In this document: positions 12,661 to 25,880 of the stretch, piece by piece | Numbering within the stretch: position 1 is the stretch's first letter | Layout: every line of letters starts with the position of its first letter | Source: Diphasiastrum complanatum | Taxonomy: Eukaryota > Streptophyta > Lycopodiopsida > Lycopodiales > Lycopodiaceae | Direction: 5' to 3' | Assembly: GCA_029204225.1 (NCBI GenBank) | Contig: CM055096.1 | Location: 42,406,901 to 42,470,900 of the forward strand | DNA: 64,000 bases | Program-made: the position numbers and the translations under genes | Notes under the pieces: generated by a model | Seen by the model: only the letters and a program-made list of their open reading frames with translations | Told to the model about the DNA's origin: nothing | Database searches by the model: none

Positions 12661-13554
12661 TTATATTTCTGACGATAAAACATATTTTATCTTTTTTGGT
12701 GCAACATAAGCATGCACACGTTTTCTTTTGAAAATTTGAGGAGTTCCAAAGGATGTTGGACATACTTGAGGCTCTCTTTGTAGAACTTCATAAAGTTCAT
12801 CTGCTTGTGACCATCTTGATCTTGAAGGATTGTTTGTCATATTAGCATCATGTAATATGTTGTTTGTGTAATCATGTTCATCAAAATCAAATTTCAAAAA
12901 ATTTGAATTACGTCAGGTGGATGCATTTGCACTTGCCAAAATTGACGATTTCGGTGTACGCTTTGTTTGAATGCTAATTTCAGAATGACATCTTTGATTT
13001 TTGTTGTTATCAACAGCCTCTCCAACATCCTCCACACCTGTAAGAATATTCGAGTTATATGTTGATGCATCTATATTATGAGTAACTACATTCTCAACAT
13101 CTTTTAAGATATCTGAGTTATACATTGATCTTGACATTTTACGACCATGAAAAAAGTCTTCGATTCTTGTCAATTCGAGCTATAGTTACTTGATCTTGAC
13201 ATATTACGATTATGAGATTCGATTCCTGTCAAGATATCCGAGTTATAGTTGTAACTTTTCTTGACATATTATGATCATGAGAAATATCTCCGATTTTTGT
13301 CAAGATATCAGAGTTATAGTTACTTGATCTTGACATATTACAATCATGAGAAATATCTTCGATTCCTGCAAAGATATCCGAGTTATAGCTACTTGATCTT
13401 GTTGTATTGTAGTCAGTGAATTTGTTTTTGACATCTATTGATCTTGTCAACGTTGTTTGGATGCTACCCCTTTCTGAACCACAAGGATGGCCCGACATTT
13501 TCTTGATGTTGCTCCTATTTGAATGTTTAGAATAATACATAAAATGTGAAAGAT

Positions 13555-13558
<4 letters not shown>
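12661..13558 (-). CDS. Unknown ORF cluster with 69-bp tandem repeats (probably broken)
   Basis: Reading the minus strand from 13558, a Ser/Asn/Asp-rich protein contains back-to-back 23-residue units of the form SRSSNYNSDIL.-IGDISHDHNM (the units carry the words YNSDI, EDISHD and NMSR). The repeat extends at DNA level to about 13040 with decaying copies, some out of frame. Further on, MKFDFDEHDYTNNI to KKIKYVLSSEI forms a separate 78-residue frame. No family is recognised. The upstream end touches a copia LTR at 13555, so the first codons lie at its edge. It may be a captured host gene or an unfamiliar element protein. Frame breaks near 13240 and 12900 argue that it is no longer intact. Confidence 0.35.
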
Positions 13559-14520
<962 letters not shown>

Positions 14521-15209
14521 CTTTTAGGGTAGTAGATGCATAGATAATGTTTAATAATAATTAATGTATGTTAGATTTGTAATTTAAGAGAGAGAGAAAA
14601 AAATGGGCAAGCATAAAATGAGAGAATTTGAGGTAGATTAGAAGAATTTGCTTATAATAATGGTTCAATTGTGTGATATAGTGTTATTTTTTAATTGCTT
14701 GTGCATGTGACAAAAATATTAAAAAAAAAGAGAGCAAGCATTTAAAGAGCGAGCAATTGCACGTTTGCACTTAAGATTCAAGTGAGTTTATCAGTGAGTT
14801 TGTGTTGTTTCAATTTTTATTATTGTTGGAATACATTATCTAACATAGTAAGAAATTAAATGTAATTTATTATTTTCATTTTGTTCAAAGCAATATCGTA
14901 TTTTACCGCATACACTAGCAATTACTTATATGCAAAGGTGAAATGTAGATTATTAAAATTCCCAATCCTAGGAAGGTGTGTAGCCCTCACTTTTCTCCCG
15001 TTAAAGGCAAGGTTCTAATCTTTCCAACTTGCATGGAAAAACCTACACGCCGTAGGGAGGGAAAATGTGGTGACATTTGGAAATAGGACATGACCGCAAG
15101 GTTCGAGTATTATAATTATCACATTTAACTCTATTTATAAAAGTATACATAAAAAGTATCGCGATGAATATAAAAAAAAATGAGTGCAAGTGAATTTAGG
15201 TATTAATAA
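14521..15209. other. AT-rich stretch, no gene seen
   Basis: No coding motif is recognised. It separates the microsatellites from the CACTA transposase. The left terminus of the CACTA element should lie in or before it, but no CACTAC..ACACC sequence is visible, so that end is diverged or lost. Confidence 0.4.
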
Positions 15210-17650
15210 TCATAGATCATTCTCATCATTTATGTCATTCTCATCATCACACAAGTTTTGACACTCATTTGAATCTAGGTCTAGGCATAATCGTAAATTT
15301 TTGATTGTGTCTCTTTGATGATGTGAGCTACCCTCATTTTCAATCTCATCTTCTTCTAATTCTATCTCATCCAAATGTGGGGCCCTCAAATTACCCCCAA
15401 TTTGGTCTTGTACGATGAAACATGAATTGCAACATCTTATGCCAATCATGCAATTTCAATCCACTTAATTTACCATCTTTGGTAAATGATTTGCATAAAG
15501 AATGTGCATAGCCTGTTGGAGTTCTCATTTGTTTTATGACATGTTTAACATATGAGAGTTGCTCTTTTGTAAGAATCCACAGCACGCTAGGTAGAATCCC
15601 ATCTCCACCTTTGGTGTATTGAATCCAATAGGGTCTTTTCACATCGGCCGCTTGTAGATCTTTACGAACTGCGAAGTTGTCTTTTATGCCAATGATGTGG
15701 TTCCATAAGGATTCACCGATGTTTTTGAATATGTGCATAGGATCCAATAGATGGTTTACCAATACATTCCTCCAATAGGGTAATTTATGAAAAATAGATG
15801 ACTGCTTCATACCATCAATGGATTCATTCCATGAAGAATCAACATTGTGATGTTTAAGCCATTCACCATGCCATTCCACTACTCCCATGCATGGGGTGGT
15901 AGTGTAGTTAGAGGATTATCTCCTCACCCTCCAAAAAAATCGTCTATTTAACTTTCGAAAATGATGATCAGGTGGCAAGTATTTGCGATGATTTTTGTAC
16001 ACCACTGTTTTCAACATATTTGTGCTATGTCGACCCTCCAAAAGTGGTCCACAAATATAACATGTGTTGTACCCCAATGTGGTTAAACCTGCATAGTTCA
16101 TGAACCAAATTGAACACAAGCTTAGTTAAATATACTCAAATGTTAAACCCTAAAATGGATAAGATTCATTATATATATACCTGAACATTTGCTTAAACCA
16201 GGATAGTCATGCATCGTCCACATTAGAATTCCACGAACAATGAAGTTACTTTGTTGTGAAGGTCTCCAGATGTCGTAAGCATGAATACCATTTTAAAGAA
16301 TGCACAATTCATCGACCAAAGGTGCAAGATTCACATCCATGTTCTTAGCCTTGTACTTTCCTAGAATCAATAAAGCCAATAACAAGCGTCCCATTTTAAT
16401 ACTCAACCATGGAGGTATGTTATTATTAATGAGCACAACTGGTAATGTGGACCAAATTGATGCTTGAACGCTAAAAAGATTTACGCCATCCATAGCAAGG
16501 CCAAATATCAAATTATGAGGTTCATTTTTAAACTCGGGCTATTGTTCTTCAATATGTTTCCATGCAGGTGAATCACTTGGTACTCGCATCACATCATCCA
16601 TAGATCGATTTTTGACATGCCAATTCATTAGTTGTGCCAAAGATTTACATCGAAATAAACGTTGCAATCGTGGGATAATTGGAAAATATCGTAACACTTT
16701 TCGTGGCACTTTATCCCCTTGTATGTCATCTCGAAAACGTGAAGCGTTACACATTGGACATTGAAGCTTTTCTGAATGCTCACCTCTATATAGAACATGG
16801 TCTTCTGGACATGCATGTATTGTGTCGTAATCCATTCCAAGCACGGTCATCATCTTTCATGCTTCTTTTCATGTTTTAGGTATCACATTTTCTTTCAGAA
16901 GTATTTGATGCAACAACCTAAAAAAAGAGTAATGTGAGTTGTTAGAAAAGAAAAAAAATTAACTTAATGTAAATACGCTATAAAGTACAATAGTTGCGTT
17001 ATGCGTTAAGTACCCGAATGAAGATGTCACACTACGATTATTCCATTTGTATGTTGCTTGAAGTTTAGAATAAGAATTGACGTAGCTAGTCTCAAAATGG
17101 ATGTTCCATGATATTAAGGAGTGTCTACCTCCTTGTGCAATAGAATCTCGTCTTCATCCATCTCAAATTGTTCGTGATCTCCATTTTCATTAGAAGATGC
17201 ATGCATATCATCATTCTCATTTAAGATTCATAGTAAGATTCAAACATGTGCATTGCTTCATCGCGTTGCACCTCATCATCATAATCATAAGAATCAAGTT
17301 GATTACTCTTTTTCCCAATTGTGTTTGTCTCTTCAATTTGTTTCATTCTTTGTTTTCTCATATTTATCAAAACTTGACGTTGATTGTAACTAAACACGGA
17401 TGGATCAACTCCGTGGAATGGCATTCGATGCATTGGCTGCACACATGAAACAAATTCCATAAGTGACATATATAGATTGAAAAAGATTATAATTAAAAAC
17501 AATTATATAAAGTTAACAAACCTGAACGTCTTCCAAATTCAATGGGTGACTTTTTATTTTCGTCCAAACTTTCGCAAATGATTTTCAACAATGCGTCTTT
17601 CACGCATCTTTTGCCCATCACACTTGAGGCATGTGCACCATATTTTTGAT
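15210..17650 (-). pseudogene. CACTA (En/Spm) TNP2-type transposase, decayed
   Basis: Minus-strand segments appear in the order expected for the TNP2/Transposase_21 family: YDTIHACPEDHVLYRGEHSE and CPMCNASRF at 16539-16853; DGVNLFSVQASIWSTLPVVL and NNIPPWLSIKMG at 16293-16511; GYNTCYICGPLLEGR and NHRKYLPPDHHFR at 15916-16119; and LDPMHIFKNIGESLWNHI with MRTPTGYAHSLC at 15391-15888. Gaps of one to two hundred bases with stops or frame changes lie between them, some possibly introns. An N-terminal piece with a basic stretch lies at 17221-17502. The protein would cut and rejoin CACTA ends; this copy looks inactive. A partner ORF on the opposite strand lies at 18106-18720. Confidence 0.85.
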
Positions 17651-17928
17651 AATTTTTCTACGAGAAACAAAAATCAAGTACATGTCACTTTATCACAATA
17701 GTTTAACTTATAATAACAAAGTATTTATGAACAAGAAAACATGCATGTTTATTGCTTACCATGTTAACTTGAGTAGTGTCTTCATTGCTAGACTGATCTG
17801 AATGTAATTCATCTCGTTGTGATAAACTGCATATATGCACAAGTACAAAACACAAATAGCATAAAATTATTGTATGATTCTAATGTTTTAAGTTTTAGAT
17901 AATATTATTCTTATACGTTGTCGCTTAT

Positions 17929-18910
17929 ATGATTCTTTTGCATCTTGGTGCAGGCTCTAAACACATATCTATCTCTTCTTTTGTTATCACAGGTATGAAA
18001 GTCCCACTCCAATATGCATTAAAGTTCTATAGTCAATTTTCTTTTCTACTTCATTTCAATATATTAGGGTTTATTGTAATGTATTGTATTATGAATGTAG
18101 TAATCATGTCGGGATCAGGCAGTGGTGAAAGCTCAAGAGATGTTAAAAATTTATATGAATCATTAACTTCTGAGCAAAAGACAGAACTACAAAGTATGCT
18201 TAGCCGAGATGAGGGTGGTCCCTCACAAGCGGTCGCGGCCCCCGCCCCCACCGAAGAGTCATCCACAAATCCTTATTATAATGTGGATCCTCAAGGTAAT
18301 ATAATTGCCAACAGAAATACCATTTTGACGACAAATTGTTTTGTAAATGGTTCGAACAACCTGCCGCTGATGAATGACAAGTTATTACTACCCTTCGTGA
18401 TGAATTCCAACAAGAAGAGGAATTCAAGGAGAAGAAAATTCATAAGCATATGAGCTTATGGATTAGGCATCGTTGTGATATGGCACGACGAGCTTATAGG
18501 GACGGGCAATCCAGGCCCTCCTAGTGTTCAAGAAGTGATTGGAACCGTGTAAAAGAGGATGAATGAACACCAGATAAATACAAGATTCAGAAAGATGCCG
18601 CGGCTGCTAGGATGCATAGGATAGGCAATCCTGGGTTGGGCTCAAGCGGAAAGGCAGGATTGCAAGCAAGCATGATAAGTGAACCTACACTACTCTTATA
18701 GTTTATTTTTAATTTCATATGCTTTTATTTTTTAATATGCATCATGACTAGCTGCTCCAACATAGTGCTAAATTAATCTCAACTCAAATTGAATGCATGG
18801 ATAGTTGGCGGACTATGGACATCTACCAACTAGGGAGGAGTACGAATTTGCCTTCAAGGAATCATACAACGCATTAGTCAACAAACTAAAGAGCGAGGGT
18901 CATCCTCCAA
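17929..18910 (+). pseudogene. Second ORF of the CACTA element (TNPA/Ptta-like), decayed
   Basis: From an ATG at 18106 the frame gives a Ser/Gly-rich start, DVKNLYESLTSEQKTELQSM and an Ala/Pro-rich linker. In the next frame it continues as KWFEQPAADE, a stop where TGG or similar is expected, then QVITTLRDEFQQ and HKHMSLWIRHRCDMARRAYR. A further piece with REEYEFAFKESYNALV lies at about 18830-18900 after an intron-like gap. Many CACTA elements carry a second ORF of this kind that binds subterminal repeats. Assignment rests mostly on position between the TNP2 gene and the CACTA terminus; stops show that it is dead. Confidence 0.5.
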
Positions 18911-19579
18911 ATGTAAGTACTAGTTTTGTATTCATACTAATGTGGTTTGTATTCCAACGTCAATTTTATTTAATTTAATACGATCAAGCATTAAATATTA
19001 ATGTAGTTTTTTTGCTTGTGTTCATGCAGATTGGACGTCATGACGACAACGAGTAGATTAAGTTTATAAGTTTTAGTTGATGTTAAGTCTAGAAAGACTC
19101 ATGTGACATCAAAGCACCAATTTTATAATACATTTGTTGATATAATGAAAATATTATTATTGCAAATGATCGTGCTATATTGCCATTGCTTTTATATGTG
19201 CAATGTTTTTTTTTTCAAAAATTGCAATGTCAAATTTCGAGATGTGGATTGACGTAATAACCAACTAAGAATTCAGAACCATGTCCAATGTTGGATTTCA
19301 AAACAAGAATAAATATCATATATAAAAATCTAAATAAAATTTATGATGTGCATAAAGCAATGCAATAAAGCATTGTCATTCATAATGCACATGAAGTAAT
19401 GCAATAAAATATAGAATGAAAAGTAATCTAAGAATGAAAAGTACCTCATTTTGTTGTTTGATCCAAATGTTGAATGCAACTCAAAAATATTGTTTCAAAA
19501 ATAATTCATGAACATCACTTGTCCAAGAATCCAACTCCAAGAACAGTCCGATAAAAATGCGCGCGCTTATTTTTACGTA
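18911..19579. other. Internal non-coding part of the CACTA element
   Basis: An AT-rich stretch without recognisable coding sequence, between the second CACTA ORF and the subterminal repeats. A 9-base T run lies near 19210. Confidence 0.4.
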
Positions 19580-20079
19580 TTTTTTATTTTTTTACCTAAA
19601 TTGAGATGTCAGAATCCGACGTCCAAGCGCGTCGGACACACGTCGGATAGACATGGACCTTTCTTTTTATCATTTTGTTAACAGACGTCGGATTCTAACG
19701 TGTATGTGGGCGTCAGAATCCGACATTCAAGTAGACATCGAATGGGCGTCGGGGACATCCGCCGGACAATTATCTGGATCATTCTGGATTTACAGACATC
19801 AAAATTCGACGACTTTTTTGGACGTCACATTGCGACGTCCACGTCGGATCGCAAGTGGTGTCTTTGAACGTTGCAATCTGACATCCATGTCAGATGCACT
19901 TCCATTGACCGGAAAGTGTGGCTGCGGATTTTGGCAACTTATGTGTGTCAGATTGCGACGAGTTTTAGGGACGTCGGATTCCGACGACCTTATAGTGACA
20001 TGTTTTTCCGACGTTTGCAACGAATTAAAAAAAATTAAACTCGCGATTCACGTTGCAAATCGCGGTGGGTGTTGTAGTG
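19580..20079 (+). mobile_element. Right end of the CACTA element: subterminal repeats and terminus
   Basis: Many direct and inverted copies of ACGTCGGAT, GTCGGATTC and TCAGAATCCGACGTC crowd 19600-20010, the usual architecture of CACTA subterminal transposase-binding repeats. The sequence ends GGTGTTGTAGTG, the reverse complement of CACTACAACACC, a CACTA terminus. Just after it, copia gag coding resumes in frame (CTAAGAAGACAACTC), so the element inserted into a copia gag gene. Confidence 0.75.
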
Positions 20080-20750
20080 GACTCTAAGAAGACAACTCTT
20101 TTCTTGTTTGCAAAAAAATGAAGAAAGTCCAAGTACTTTTGTTTTGAGAATGAAAGCATTGAATGATGAGTTGGCTTGCATTGATGAAAGCATTAAAGAA
20201 GGAGAGATTATTCAAGTAATTCTTAATGGCTTGTTGGATGCTCATGCTAACATTGTTCAAAGTATTGCTATTCAAAAGACTTTTCCAAGTTTGATGGATC
20301 TTCAAGAGATCTTGATCAATGAGAAATATAGGTTTCAAGCAAGAGGTGGATCTACATTGAACTTCAAGAGGATGCTATGTTCACAAAGGGCAAATTCAAG
20401 GGCAAAATAAAAGTAAGTGGTCTAAAGGGAAAGATCAAGTGCATGCTTCTTCAAGTGACAAAAAGAAGGATAGATCAAAGCTCAAGTGCTTCTATTGTGG
20501 CATCAAAGGACACTTTGCAAGTGAGTGCTACAAGAAGAAGAGAGATCAAGGAGACAAACAAGGTAATCTTACTCTTGATGAGGATGGTTTGGATGTTCAA
20601 GATGCAAATGATGATGCTTTTGTGACATCTTCATGTATGCTTGTGTTCTATCTCATGTTTGAGCATTTTCATGTGGATGTGTGCAAATTGTCAAGATATG
20701 GTAAAACTACCTACATTGTGAACATTGTTTTGATGTTGGATTTGTACTAG
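20080..20750 (+). pseudogene. Ty1/copia family 1 gag (UBN2 plus CCHC knuckle), interrupted by the CACTA insertion
   Basis: Directly after the CACTA terminus the frame reads TLRRQLFSCLQKNEESPSTF, then ALNDELACIDESIKEG and VILNGLLDAHANIVQSIAIQ, typical of copia gag (UBN2). A CCHC zinc knuckle, CFYCGIKGHFASEC, lies at about 20487-20530 in another frame, followed by QGNLTLDEDGLD and the start of the protease spacer. The gag N-terminus ending in AWD, as in the related copy at 3654-4070, is not found upstream. Coding of pol is lost after about 20645. Confidence 0.85.
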
Positions 20751-21214
20751 CATTCTTGGCTGGTTTTGTTAATGGAAATGAAGCTATTGGAGGTTCATTA
20801 TGTCACTCATTCATGGCCAAGTCATCAAGTGATGATGACATATTATGGCAAGATGGAGATGAAGGCTCATTCATGGAGTATCATGGTGGATACATGGCAA
20901 CAAAGGAAAAAGGAGGAGAAGACATGCAAGCAAAAGTTGATCACTCACATTTATTGTTTGTTTTCTGTATTTTTTCAAAGAGTTCAGAGTTGGAAGCATG
21001 GTGGAATAATTTCATTTACAATCTATTTGATTCTTCATGTTCTAGTTACATCTTGATATGTAAAATTGATGTAAGAAATAGTGAAGCATCCCAAGTGGAC
21101 ACTATTCTCTATATCAATTATGCTTCTTTCTATTTTTAGCATTACATGATCATTGAAAGGAGATCTATTCTTAGGAAGAAGATCATTCTTATGATGGATC
21201 AAATTTCTATTGTT
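20751..21214 (+). other. Unrecognised internal sequence between gag and RNase H remnants
   Basis: Overlapping frames here (one of 127 residues starting MAGFVNGNEAIGG) match nothing I recognise and sit where protease, integrase and reverse transcriptase are missing. It is probably filler left by deletion or nested insertion. Confidence 0.35.
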
Positions 21215-21283
21215 AAAAACTATGCTAGGAGCAAGCATATTGAGGTGCAACAATACTTTGTGAGGGAGCAAGTCATTGCAAAG
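21215..21283 (+). pseudogene. Copia RNase H C-terminal scrap joined to an LTR
   Basis: YARSKHIEVQQYFVREQVIA is the same segment as ARSKHIEVAYHIVREQVMA in the RNase H at 63367-63430. The frame then runs into the LTR just before its TATA box, so a deletion removed the polypurine tract and most of U3. Confidence 0.8.
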
Positions 21284-21665
21284 GGGTTGGATCTGTTATA
21301 AAAGGATGTAACTCATAGAGAGAACTATCTTCTCTCTTCTCTATCTCATTTCATGCTTATACATGGTTCTCTTGGGTTCTACTATCCATTGGTGCACTAT
21401 CTTGGTGATTGCTTGCGATTCTATGTGTAGAATGATCATTTATTATTATTTTTGGATCCACACGTGTGAAATACAGTAGTTTACTGGTTTTGTATAGACA
21501 ACAATAGTACTTTTTTATTTCATTCAAGTTTGATCAAGTTCTATTGCATCTCATTTTCTGTGTAGATGCTAATTTTTCTACATTGGTGAGATTGGTAGTG
21601 TATTCCTCTTTCTAGTCAAAGATCATTCAAGTAGATTGGATCATAATGATCTAAAATCTTTCACA
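21284..21665 (+). repeat. Partial 3' LTR of copia family 1
   Basis: It starts at the TATA region (TTATAAAAGGATG) and continues to the LTR end CTTTCACA at 21665. It contains the shared blocks TACATGGTTCTCTTGGGTTC and GGATCCACACGTGTGAAATA. With the LTRs at 13555 and 63568 it shows that the complete LTR is roughly 640 bp. Confidence 0.8.
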
Positions 21666-21929
21666 TAAAATACTCACTTAATGGTTCATTAAATGATACA
21701 TATTTTTTCTTTTTAGAGTGCAAAGACAATTTTGACAAACTCTAAATCATTGTTTGACTTTGCATGTAGAAAGAATCTCCGTCATCTATCATGGCATTCG
21801 CAATATTTTCTTCTGTTGTTATTGAAGTCAACTTCATGATAACAAAATTTAATTAGCAAAATTATGAAATTGTAATAAAAGTATAATTAACAAAATTATG
21901 AGACTGTAACAAAATTATAAAATCTTAGT

Positions 21930-22205
21930 CCTTAGCTTTTGGCCCTTAGCCAGTGGCCGTTAGCCCATAGCCCTTAGTAGCCATTGGTCGTTGGCACTTG
22001 GCCCTTGCCTCTGGGCCCTTAACCCTCGGCCCTTAGTCTTAGAAATTTGCCCTTACCTTTTAGCCCTTGCCCCTAGGGCCTTGTCCCTAGGCCCTTAGCC
22101 TTAGCACTTGGCCCTTAACCCTTAGCCCTTTCCCTCGGTCCTTAACCCTTTATCCTTAGCCTTAGTCTTAGCCCTTTGGCCCTTAGCCCTTAGCCCCTAG
22201 CCCTT
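21930..22205 (+). repeat. Degenerate CCCTTAG-type minisatellite
   Basis: Dense but irregular copies of GGCCCTTAGCC, CCCTTAGC, CCCTTGC and related words. The period varies (7-12 bp). It resembles but is not the plant telomere unit CCCTAAA, and no perfect telomere array is present. Confidence 0.85.
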
Positions 22206-22213
22206 GACTTTTT

Positions 22214-22390
22214 TAACCAAATGAAAATCTGGATGTTGCAATGAACATGGATCAATAGGATACAATCTTCCTGATGACCATAAATCTACATGTTTTAGCT
22301 TTTTCTCCCTGTATCGGACCATACTAGAATTTGACAATTTGGGTTGCTTTGAATTTCTCATCCTGAGCGGAGCATATTCTGGTGACAGAT
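22214..22390 (+). repeat. Dispersed direct repeat, copy 2 (copy 1 at 10085-10263)
   Basis: It is nearly the same as 10085-10263 up to GGTGACAGATC, then differs. Both copies contain GAGCGGAGCATATT.TGGTGACAG near the right edge, which may mark an element boundary. Confidence 0.7.
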
Positions 22391-24765
22391 CCACATGAAG
22401 ATGATAAAGCTTTGTCATCAGTACAGTAGTATAGTAACACACAACACAATGATAGTAACAAAGTTGGAGATGGCGCTAACGACTCTACTGGAGATAGAGA
22501 TGGCGCTAAACACTTGTTTTTGACCCTGGAGATAGAGATGGCGTAGGCTTTTTTCAGAAATGTCACTCCTAATTCAAATTTTTGAGTGTTCCCAACTATT
22601 GGGAGGGAATATTTCAGCATTTTGAAGAATTATATGTTAACTATGGTTAAACACCAGTGAAGTATGATGTGACTAAACTAAGGTGCATTCATTTACATGG
22701 AAAGTAGTGCGGGAAGATGCGTAAAGAAGTTAGAAAATGATATTATAATTACTTTATAGTTATTTTTTTTCTCTCCTACATGGCATTTCTTATAGGGCCC
22801 TCTTTGGGCCCATATTTTCTCTAATGCATGCAGTGCTAGTAGTCAAATTCTTTGTTGCTTTATGTGCCAGTTGATTGAATCTTTTGGTTGTCAGTCATTG
22901 ATAAGTTTAGGTGGTATTCAATCCTTCTATGTATTCATAGGATCCACAAAATGAGCTACTGGACATTTGTAGCATCGTAGTCACAATGTTGCAAAAGTTT
23001 CTTAGAGCCTTGGAGTAAAGTTATAGGAGTAAAGTCTTGTGTGCAATATTGAGATTCAAAAATCTCCTTAAAAGTTCCTTCAACATCAAAATCTATTGAG
23101 TGTGGGTATATGTAGGTTAAGTTAAAATTTTAAAATTAGGAACAGGGCTGAATTGCATGTTTACCTTTAGCCTAACAAGTGTTGAGACTCGTTCATGTCG
23201 AGAATCAATATAGTGGCTCATAACATAGTTACCTTTTAGTGGCATGTTCATTTCACTAAGGATCTTTTTGACACTGAAAACATGCAGTGGCTTTTTTGTA
23301 GGAAGTGTATGAAAAATAGATGGTAGTTCCATTAATGCCATGAGCTAGTCCAGAAGCCCATGTTCTACTTAGTCTAATCATTTTGCTGATTGATATAATT
23401 TTTACTATTTCTTATGTCTGCAAAACTACGTTACAAGGATCATTTTGTCTCATGTCAATATTATAATTGTTGCTCGAACAACCACTTTTTCAAAAGCATT
23501 TACTTGTTCTTTACTTAGCCCAAGTTATTCATCTTCAGTTGCTTCTTAGAAGCTACAATCAATGACATACAGGTTGCAATTTCTTTCATTTCCTATGTCA
23601 TGGAAATTTCCACCCATTTTAGCTATCGCCAAGTCAACGATTGCGGTTGACATATGGTTTTATCTTTACACTCCTACGGTCACAGGCTACGGTTGCAATG
23701 GTGCCACATTTTCACACTCTTGACGCATACATGGTTTTCATATTGACATAATTACTCTATTTTTTTCACGAAAATAACTTTATTGTTGACATGATTACAT
23801 GAAAAAGCTTATTAACGTCAACCAAAACTGACCTTTTGGTGTTGCTTGGACCGGTTTGAATGTTTGAATGCCTCTCACTCTTTCTCTCTATTATCATAAC
23901 CTATCTGTCAGAAACAGAGAATAGCATGGTTGTCTCATATGCCTAAATTGTTTGCATTCTCCATGGTTGTCTACGACACCTACTCTGACATCTAAATAAA
24001 TCAGAATTGATCTGCATCTTAGTCTCTAAAGTAATCCAAGATCCTTCTTCATTATTGTTTTTCTTTGGTGGGATGATGACTTCTATTCTGTTGTGGCCTG
24101 TGAACATTCATCCAAGTCCCAACAAGGGCATCTTGGTTGCAGGTGCGAGGCCATGATCGAGAGGATCTGATTTGGTAACCAGTGGTGTAGCAGCGGATCT
24201 ATAGGTGGCATAGGTGTTGGTACGACAGGATACCACTTATGGGCAGGCCATGGTTAGGTATTTGACACTTTATCATTCGTGTTGGTTTGCATGAGTATGT
24301 GTGGGCTTGCATGTTACCTTGTCACGAGGGTTTAGATATGAGTCAGAGTTGTATGTGTCTATGCATTTTCTACATCAGAAAAAAAAGTAGTCATTTTATA
24401 TGCTCATTGACTTGTCATTATGTCTACTAGTTGTCTATCTATATAGCTAGATGGAGGATGTAAGTCTCATGGTGGCAGTCTCATGGAGGAAGTCTCATGG
24501 TGGCAGTGGAATTTTCTCAATTTGAGCCATGTCGCTCATGTGGTCCACTTGTGTTTCAAGTTGGATGGAGACAAGTCAATTGGTCGAGAGTGTGGTAGAC
24601 TCTCCGTGTGAGCATCGTGTGTGCATGATACTTTGTGCGTCAATCTGGTGTCTTGTTGGTGTGCTTGAGTGTGAGTCAAGTACAGTGTATCTAGGAAATG
24701 CATAACATCTTTTGGACACTCCAAACGTTGCTACAGTTTATATTTCTTTACTCCTATTACATTTG
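22391..24765. other. Long non-coding stretch, no gene seen
   Basis: Short direct repeats of GGAGATAGAGATGGCG lie at about 22467-22545. Otherwise I see only small frames without family motifs. Two copies of AGTCTCATGG(T/A)GG(C/A)AGT lie at about 24462-24505. Confidence 0.4.
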
Positions 24766-25000
24766 AGCTTAAGGGAGACAGTTAGAAATTAGTTCTGATC
24801 CGTTTCTGTTATATAAGCTTCAAATGTGATACTGTAATAGATGTACAGTTAATCAGTTTTACTATATTTAGTTTTCCTCGAGACTTGAACCACCATCGAC
24901 GTATAAATCAGGCTCTTGTCCCATAGCCGGTCTAGTCAAATAGCCACATTGTTAGGAAATCAGCATGTACAGTGGATTTTGGTTTTGTTATGCTATACTC
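24766..25000 (+). repeat. Possible solo LTR start with polypurine tract
   Basis: AAGGGAGACAG at 24770-24780 is followed by TTAGAAATTAG and, about 50 bp on, TTATATAAGC. This order (polypurine tract, LTR start, U3 TATA box) fits a copia 3' LTR. The LTR end is not identified, so the call is weak. 25001-25328 holds nothing recognised. Confidence 0.25.
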
Positions 25001-25328
25001 ATAGGGCATGTCCTGGATTTTTCATTTGATTTGTTCATATTGGCAGGTGGTAGGCCAGGTTAGTGACACATGTTAAGCCCATGCAGTTTGGGGCTTTTCC
25101 TATATGTATAGTGTTTCTTTGTGATCTATTAACTTTTGTACTTATGATCAGATAGATTGGTACATCTATTGTCTGATCTCAGCATCCTTCTCCCTTAGAT
25201 TGCACTAGATCCTATTGGAATTTTAACTAATTGGTGAGCTACACTCTCATATTTTAGTTGGCTTTATATTATTATTTTTAATTTGTAGAGCAGATATTAA
25301 ATTTATATGAAGTCTATGATGATGATGA

Positions 25329-25640
25329 CACTATTACACCAAAGGCATATAACGATGTTTAAGGGCTTTTTAACTATGGAAATATCATAATTAAATGTCG
25401 CTATTGCTAATTTAGGCGTCGTGCAACGACATTTATAGCAACATAACAATGGCGAAAGAGACAAATTTAGTGACACTTTTGCAACATTTAAACGTTGTCT
25501 TTCAGCGACGCTTTATCATTGCCTTGGTCTATATGATCGTCGCCAACAGACAACAAATATTTAGAAACCATAAAAATGCCGCTATGTGTGACCCATGTAA
25601 ATTCTTTACTAAACATCTTTGTGTGACAATCGATTGTGAT
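25329..25640 (+). mobile_element. Possible non-autonomous CACTA-like terminus
   Basis: CACTATTACACC at 25330 matches 10 of 12 bases of the CACTACAACACC terminus at 20068-20079. It is followed by inverted and direct ACGACATTTA, AACGTTGT and AGCGACGCT words similar to subterminal repeats. No matching right end was found. Confidence 0.35.
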
Positions 25641-25880
25641 GTTTATGTTAAAAATATATGTTCTTAGGATCTAATAATGTCCACAAAGGACATTCAAGCA
25701 TTTAAGATTGCACATTCATCAAGAAACATCAAGACTAGCACCTAGAATTGATGCTAGAGACTTCCTAGATTGGCAATCATCTTCATTAACACTCTCATTC
25801 ACACAAAAGTAATCATTATGAGGACCTGATATACATCTAGACAAAAAACATAATGTATTAGCTTCAGATCAGTACATTAT

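Noticed and set aside
21930-22205. Interstitial telomere array
   Set aside because: Units are CCCTTAG-like with variable period, not CCCTAAA repeats.
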